5,867 nt of DNA from the NCBI GenBank assembly GCA_030665795.1, contig DAOUZD010000053.1, positions 1 through 5,867 on the forward strand. The letters are read 5' to 3'. The DNA comes from Dehalococcoides sp. GTDB taxonomy: Bacteria > Chloroflexota > Dehalococcoidia > Dehalococcoidales > RBG-16-60-22. This document shows positions 1 to 3,281 of the stretch, piece after piece; the first letter of the stretch is position 1, and the number at the start of each line of letters is the position of its first letter. The notes beneath the pieces are model-generated. The model worked only from the letters and a program-made list of their open reading frames with translations. It had not been told where the DNA came from and searched no databases. Made by a program: the position numbers and the translations under genes.

Positions 1-142
1 GATATGAGAACAGTCGGTGGCCCAGAGCTCGTTGGCTCTTTTCGTCTTGCGGTGGTACTCCTTACCTGCCTTGAAACCCACTATCTCCGCCGGCTTGATC
101 AACCCCTCCCGTTTCAGGGCACGGAAGATGGTGCTCTCGGAA
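1..142 (-). pseudogene. Transposase fragment (rve/DDE integrase type), runs off left edge
   Basis: Read leftward on the minus strand in the frame whose codons end at base 1, the translation contains FSESTIFRALKREGLIKP, then a basic linker (GFKAGKEYHRKTKRAN), then ELWATDCSHI at the window edge. This is the pattern of IS3-like transposases: the end of a helix-turn-helix domain, a linker, and the start of the rve integrase core. The Asp of WATDCSH (bases 13-15) would be the first residue of the DDE triad. The frame stays open back to base 237, with an ATG at 229-231. However, the part above about base 142 is MarR-gene DNA read out of frame, so the normal N-terminal region of the transposase is missing. 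The gene is therefore 5'-truncated, and its 3' state lies outside the window. The general family is fairly certain; the exact IS family is not. Confidence 0.75.
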
Positions 143-334
143 AATCCACCGTGATATCTCAGCAGGTGTCGGCTTGTTGCCAATGGCCTGGATAATGAAT
201 AAAGCTGCAGCCTCCATAGCTGATATCCCATATTGACTTAGTTCTTTCTGCCTGGCCTTGAATACGGCATCTTTTGCCTGATGCAGCAATACCCATAGGT
301 TGTAATCCCTGTCTGTAGTTGAAAGCGTATTCAT
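62..334 (-). pseudogene. Truncated MarR-family transcriptional regulator
   Basis: Starting at the ATG 334-332, the product begins MNTLSTTDRDYNLW and continues through a helical N-terminal region (LLHQAKDAVFKARQKEL) into the first part of a winged-helix domain (MEAAALFIIQAIG, TPAEISRWIFREHH). MarR proteins use this fold to bind promoter DNA as dimers. After IFREHH (near base 128) the family pattern stops. The remaining roughly 20 residues, up to the stop at 62-64, are transposase DNA read in the wrong frame. About 69 of the usual 140-150 residues remain; the recognition helix, the wing and the C-terminal dimer helices are lost, so DNA binding is not expected. The ATG at 334 is preferred to the one at 370 because AGGAG lies 10 bases before it. 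Promoter-like and palindromic sequences remain upstream. The family assignment comes from pattern recognition, without a database search. Confidence 0.75.
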
Positions 335-344
335 ATTCTCGCAA

Positions 345-349
345 CTCCT
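345..349 (-). promoter_or_regulatory. Ribosome binding site of the MarR fragment
   Basis: On the minus strand AGGAG lies 10 bases before the ATG at 334-332. This selects that start over the upstream in-frame ATG at 370, which would add 12 residues of no recognisable character. Confidence 0.55.
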
Positions 350-360
350 AGAATCGAATA

Positions 361-375
361 CCACTGACACTGTGG
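361..375. promoter_or_regulatory. Imperfect palindrome, possible MarR operator
   Basis: CCACTGACACTGTGG is an imperfect dyad: CCAC/GTGG arms around a 7-base centre, with five of seven positions symmetric. It lies between the possible promoter and the start of the MarR fragment, where autoregulating MarR proteins usually bind 15-20 bp palindromes. Position and symmetry are the only evidence. If real, it would be a relic, because the regulator is broken. Confidence 0.25.
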
Positions 376-380
376 AATAC

Positions 381-412
381 TCTCACCCTATGAATTAGTC
401 CAGAGCGTGAGA
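381..412. repeat. Inverted repeat TCTCAC / GTGAGA around the possible MarR promoter
   Basis: TCTCAC at 381-386 and GTGAGA at 407-412 are perfect 6-base inverted arms separated by 20 bases. They bracket most of the spacer and -10 region of the possible minus-strand promoter. This could be an operator with two half-sites, or chance; six bases is short. Confidence 0.25.
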
Positions 413-420
413 AGTGTCAA
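392..420 (-). promoter_or_regulatory. Possible promoter of the MarR gene
   Basis: On the minus strand a perfect TTGACA (420-415) is followed 17 bases later by TAATTC (397-392). The -35 is perfect and the spacing ideal, but the -10 is poor. The position, about 55-60 bases before the ATG at 334, suits a leader of ordinary length. Confidence 0.3.
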
Positions 421-540
421 CCATCTGTTCACCATGCTTATCATAGCATTTCTAACACGAAGATAACAAAGACCGCGAGTAGTATTGCCAGACTTCACCT
501 AACACCTTACTCAACGCTCTACAAAACCTCTTCAGGGGGA

Positions 541-569
541 TTGACAAACATAAAGCGACGGTATATCCT
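541..569 (+). promoter_or_regulatory. Possible plus-strand promoter
   Basis: A perfect TTGACA at 541-546 is followed after 17 bases by TATCCT (564-569, four of six matches to TATAAT). An alternative TATATC at 562-567 would give a 15-base spacer. It points toward the rightward gene block, but its start would leave an untranslated leader of nearly 300 bases before 868, including the hairpin at 746-763. It may be the block's promoter or simply chance. Confidence 0.3.
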
Positions 570-745
570 TAAATTCAAATATCGCATACGAGATTCGAGT
601 ACGACATTATACTACAACTTTGGGTGGGGGAAGGTGATGGTATGGGAAGTGAAATGGGGTGTCGGTGACCACTAAATGAGAAGCGGTGGCTGGCGCCCTT
701 TTATTTTTGCAAAACACAACAAAGGAGGCGCGTGGTAGGGCAGGC

Positions 746-763
746 GAGAGTCGAATGACTCTC
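746..763 (+). other. Perfect 7-bp hairpin in the leader region
   Basis: GAGAGTC, loop GAAT, GACTCTC form a perfect 7-bp stem with a 4-base loop. No T-run follows (TAGGTCCGAGG), so it is not an intrinsic terminator as it stands. It lies about 105 bases before the substrate-binding protein gene and could be a leader structure or a protein-binding palindrome. Confidence 0.4.
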
Positions 764-858
764 TAGGTCCGAGGTTGAGTTTTCAAAAATGGTGTGAGAC
801 AAAATAAGACATTATCATAATCAAGCTCAAACGCGTAAAGCAGCTACAATAAATCTTT

Positions 859-862
859 GAGG
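859..862 (+). promoter_or_regulatory. Ribosome binding site of the substrate-binding protein
   Basis: GAGG lies 5 bases before the ATG at 868, and the reading frame opens directly into a well-formed lipoprotein signal peptide. Both agree on this start. Confidence 0.6.
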
Positions 863-867
863 AACAA

Positions 868-1839
868 ATGCGTAAACAAACTGTTATTATTTCAGTAGCA
901 GTTTTAGCCCTTATTCTGACCGTGATGGCAGCCAGCTGTGACGGTCCGGACTCGAATGATAAGGAAGTAATCATCGGAAATAAGAACTTTACGGAGCAGC
1001 ATATTATTGGTGAGTTAATGAAGCAGCTGTTGGAGGACCGGGGATTCACAGTTCAGTTGGTCTCGGGACTCTCCTCTATGGCTCTCAGGGAACAGATGGA
1101 AGACGGCAACATTGATATTTGCGCAGACTATACTGGGACAGCGTGGGTCATGTATCTTGGTCACGATTACGAACCAGGGATAAATAATAATGAGATGTGC
1201 CAACGTGTACAACAAGAAGACTGGCGCAGCAACGGCCTTATATGGCTCACTCCAATATGGAACAATAATACTTATGCTCTTGCTTCTTGGACCTCGTTCG
1301 CTGTAGAACACGGTTTAACAACTCTCTCTGATTTAGCCTCGCTTTACCGAAAAAAGGACGGTAAGATTGGGACTGCCATCGGTTTAGAATTCTCCACACG
1401 TACAGACGGCCTTCCGGGTCTGGAAAAGCACTATAACTTCAAAGTTGCGGAATCCTCTCTCCTAACCAAGGATGTTGCCGGAGCTTCTCTACAGAGTTTA
1501 AAGGAAAGAGAGTGTGATGTCGCCATGGTCTTCGGAACTGATGCAGTGATTGCCAAATATAGTTGGCACGTATATATCGATGATAAGAGTTTCTTTCCAC
1601 CGTATGACCTTACCCCTTGTGTCCGCAGAGAAATTATTGATAACTATTCAGAAATTCCAGGAATTCTCAATGAATTGGTTGAGACTTTCCCTGGTGGAGG
1701 AGAACCTGCTCATCATGAGATAGTTAAAAAAAGCCGAAGGGTATGGCAGGAACTTAGCGCCAAAGTAGATATAGACAAAATGAAAGCAGCCGAGGTTGCG
1801 CATGAGTACCTGGTCGAACATGGTTTGGTCAAAGAGTAA
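868..1839 (+). CDS. Osmoprotectant-binding lipoprotein (OpuAC/ProX-type ABC substrate-binding protein)
   Basis: A 323-residue exported lipoprotein. Residues 1-23 form a lipoprotein signal peptide (basic MRKQ, hydrophobic VIISVAVLALILTV) ending in a lipobox AASC, with Cys24 as the probable lipidation site. The mature part carries family landmarks of glycine betaine/choline-binding proteins: IGNKNFTEQ (36-44), ADYTGTAW (86-93), EFSTRTDGLPGLEKHY (174-189), FGTDAVIAKY (222-231) and DDKSFFPPYDLTPCVR (238-253). Such proteins capture quaternary amine osmolytes outside the membrane and pass them to an ABC permease. Length is normal. The start is the ATG at 868, with GAGG at 859-862. No OpuA/OpuC-like permease or ATPase follows; the next gene is an unrelated membrane protein 67 bases downstream. 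The ligand cannot be fixed from sequence: family members bind glycine betaine, choline, carnitine or related compounds. Confidence 0.9.
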   Translation: MRKQTVIISVAVLALILTVMAASCDGPDSNDKEVIIGNKNFTEQHIIGELMKQLLEDRGFTVQLVSGLSSMALREQMEDGNIDICADYTGTAWVMYLGHDYEPGINNNEMCQRVQQEDWRSNGLIWLTPIWNNNTYALASWTSFAVEHGLTTLSDLASLYRKKDGKIGTAIGLEFSTRTDGLPGLEKHYNFKVAESSLLTKDVAGASLQSLKERECDVAMVFGTDAVIAKYSWHVYIDDKSFFPPYDLTPCVRREIIDNYSEIPGILNELVETFPGGGEPAHHEIVKKSRRVWQELSAKVDIDKMKAAEVAHEYLVEHGLVKE

Positions 1840-1892
1840 AGAGACGCTGCTCGGAAGACCTGAAAAACATTAGACAGTTGGAGAGGCGTAGT

Positions 1893-1897
1893 GGAGG
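1893..1897 (+). promoter_or_regulatory. Ribosome binding site deciding the GTG start at 1907
   Basis: GGAGG stands 9 bases before the GTG at 1907-1909, good spacing. The next in-frame ATG comes only at residue 35, inside the first hydrophobic segment, so the GTG is the likely start. Confidence 0.65.
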
Positions 1898-1906
1898 TAA
1901 CGAAAG

Positions 1907-3097
1907 GTGGAACATACAGCAACAAAACGAAAACAAACCGATGAGATACCCGAGGAAAAGTTTAGCTTCTCTTCACTCCTCTTAAATGGTCGTAATTTTT
2001 CAATACTGATGTCCCTCGTGTCCCTTTGGTTTCTTTTTGATATTACTCATGGTTTCGGGATGGCACCTCCTTATCCGAGTGAATGGATAGTAGAAAAGGA
2101 GCTTTTGCCTATAGACTACTGGGCTATCGTAGCCATTTTCGCATCTTTAATATCAATATGGGCGGTGAGACGCCTCTGTTTGCTTCAGAAGCAATTCTAC
2201 GATTGGACAACAACTGGAGAAAGGTATCCCCATTTGAAAGAGTACTTTCAAGAGGATTACTGGGTGAATGTTTTTAAAATTTCGAGATCCAACAAAACAA
2301 CTTTACTCAGTCTTGCAATTTTCCTCGTAGTTTCCTTACTTGTCAGTGTACTATGGATATTAGACCCACCTTTTATCGGTTTTCTCGGCGGTATAGGCTT
2401 TTTTGAAGCCAATGACCTCGTTGTGGCAATCTTCTTCCCCATTTTCATAGTATTATTTGTGATTAGACCATATAGACGACTGCTATTACATCTATGTGGA
2501 GCACTAAGGGACTTTAACGAGGAAGCGCGTGCTTTGAGAAGTTCTCCTATAACGGAAAGCAGAGAGTCAATCATCAATTTAGTCTTTCTAGGTAAAAACA
2601 AGCTTATCAATCCACTAGATTCAGATAAATTCTTGGGGTTAGAGCCATATCGAGATTACATGCATCAAGTGTTTACGCTGGCTTTGGTGTTCTTAATCCC
2701 GGACCTCATATTCTTTGGGCTTCAGTGGACGATTTGGGGAAACATATTTTTCGAAACGACCTTTGGAATTTTAGCATTTATTCACTTGGTAGTTCTTATC
2801 TATAGCTATGTAGTTGCTGCATCCTGTTGCGATGAAATGAAGCGGTCTAAGAGACAGATAAACGAAATGATTAATACCCTGGTAGGCGCGTCGCTGGAGT
2901 CTGCACAAAGCCAACCAGCTCTTATGTCTGCTCAAACTTACTTATTACGAGAGGTGAAACTCACAGTCTCGGGGTGGAGCAAATCAGGCATACTCGTAGT
3001 TAAAATTGCGATTCCCATCCTTGCTGCATTTCCGCAATTTTGGAATATTGGAATGGAACCTGTATTGCGAATCTTGAGGGGTTTTGCGGGTGAATGA
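1907..3097 (+). CDS. Multi-pass membrane protein of unknown function
   Basis: A 396-residue protein that I do not recognise. After a charged N-terminus (1-20) it shows hydrophobic, probably membrane-spanning segments near residues 28-46, 70-90, 131-151, 166-186, 254-271 and 280-303, and a weaker one near 361-378. This gives six or seven passes. A polar region (about 187-250) contains RPYRRLLLHLC and ALRDFNEEARALRSS; a second basic, helical stretch follows residue 307 (DEMKRSKRQINEM). I see no ATP-binding motif, no EAA loop typical of ABC permeases, and no histidine kinase or transporter signature. It lies 67 bases after the osmolyte-binding protein with no terminator between, and its last bases overlap the next frame by 8, so co-transcription is likely. 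A role as partner of the binding protein, or as a membrane sensor, would be conjecture. The start is GTG, chosen by GGAGG at 1893-1897. Confidence 0.8.
   Translation: MEHTATKRKQTDEIPEEKFSFSSLLLNGRNFSILMSLVSLWFLFDITHGFGMAPPYPSEWIVEKELLPIDYWAIVAIFASLISIWAVRRLCLLQKQFYDWTTTGERYPHLKEYFQEDYWVNVFKISRSNKTTLLSLAIFLVVSLLVSVLWILDPPFIGFLGGIGFFEANDLVVAIFFPIFIVLFVIRPYRRLLLHLCGALRDFNEEARALRSSPITESRESIINLVFLGKNKLINPLDSDKFLGLEPYRDYMHQVFTLALVFLIPDLIFFGLQWTIWGNIFFETTFGILAFIHLVVLIYSYVVAASCCDEMKRSKRQINEMINTLVGASLESAQSQPALMSAQTYLLREVKLTVSGWSKSGILVVKIAIPILAAFPQFWNIGMEPVLRILRGFAGE
3076..3081 (+). promoter_or_regulatory. Ribosome binding site inside the end of the membrane gene
   Basis: GAGGGG lies 8 bases before the GTG at 3090 and only 2 before the in-frame TTG at 3084, so GTG 3090 is the better start for the small prodomain frame. 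The site sits within the last codons of the membrane protein, which would allow translational coupling. Confidence 0.4.
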
Positions 3098-3266
3098 GCT
3101 TATTAGACAAGTACCTAGAACAATTAATCCTGCTGCCGGGTTTAAGGTGTTGCAGATTCCCGAAGGAAAGACAATGGCTGAGATAGTTGCTATCTACTCT
3201 GAACAATCGATTGTGGAATATGCCGAGCCCAATTACATTGAGCACCTGAGCCCTGAATCTAAATAA
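3090..3266 (+). CDS. Stand-alone fragment of a subtilase prodomain (I9-like), possible remnant
   Basis: A 58-residue frame (GTG start, 8-base overlap with the membrane gene). Residues 16-52 run from AGFKVLQIPEGKT to EYAEPNYIEH and match the C-terminal half of the prodomain of the protease that follows: 27 of 37 residues and 85 of 111 bases are identical by eye. Such prodomains (inhibitor I9/fervidolysin type) act as folding chaperones and temporary inhibitors of S8 proteases. This copy lacks the first strand corresponding to PDQVIVKFKRG, has no signal peptide, and ends just after the domain without a protease. A TGA at 3075-3077 prevents extension upstream. It is most simply the remnant of a second protease gene or of a partial duplication. 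A small separate inhibitor is possible but would have to reach the exterior without a visible signal. It ends 15 bases before the protease start. Confidence 0.55.
   Translation: MNELIRQVPRTINPAAGFKVLQIPEGKTMAEIVAIYSEQSIVEYAEPNYIEHLSPESK
3135..3245 (+). repeat. Prodomain repeat, copy 1
   Basis: These 111 bases align without gaps to 3546-3656, with 26 mismatches counted by hand (about 77 % identity). Many differences are at third positions, suggesting that both copies evolved for some time as coding sequence. Confidence 0.8.
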
Positions 3267-3281
3267 GCAAGGTAAAGACAA

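Larger units (their letters stand above)
371..867. other. Intergenic region without a convincing gene
   Basis: About 500 bases lie between the divergent MarR fragment and the substrate-binding protein gene. I see no recognisable protein, tRNA or other RNA gene on either strand. The region holds promoter-like sequences on both strands, inverted repeats near the MarR gene, an AAAGGAGG at 721-728 with only an 8-codon frame after it, and a perfect hairpin at 746-763. A T-rich stretch at 698-708 follows GC-rich sequence but has no clear stem, so it is not called a terminator. Confidence 0.6.

Noticed and set aside
4..195. Plus-strand frame of 63 codons at the left edge
   Set aside because: It is antisense to the transposase fragment and the MarR fragment, both of which show real family motifs.
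683..708. Possible intrinsic terminator (GC-rich stretch followed by CCCTTTTATTTTT)
   Set aside because: The GC-rich part forms only a stem of about 3-4 pairs with mismatches, not enough for a terminator call.
732..758. Eight-codon frame after AAAGGAGG as a leader peptide gene
   Set aside because: The ribosome site is only 3 bases from the GTG and the peptide has no run of regulatory codons. It is mentioned only as a possibility in the leader finding.
741..790. tRNA-like appearance around the hairpin GAGAGTCGAATGACTCTC
   Set aside because: The loop is not a T-loop (no TTCGA with the right stem), and no D-arm, anticodon arm or acceptor stem can be paired with it.
845..850. TACAAT as the -10 box of the osmolyte-binding gene
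   Set aside because: No acceptable -35 lies 16-18 bases upstream, and transcription would start almost on the ribosome binding site.
2257..2610. Minus-strand frame of 117 codons opposite the membrane gene
   Set aside because: It is basic and low in information, has no family pattern, and lies fully within a better supported gene.
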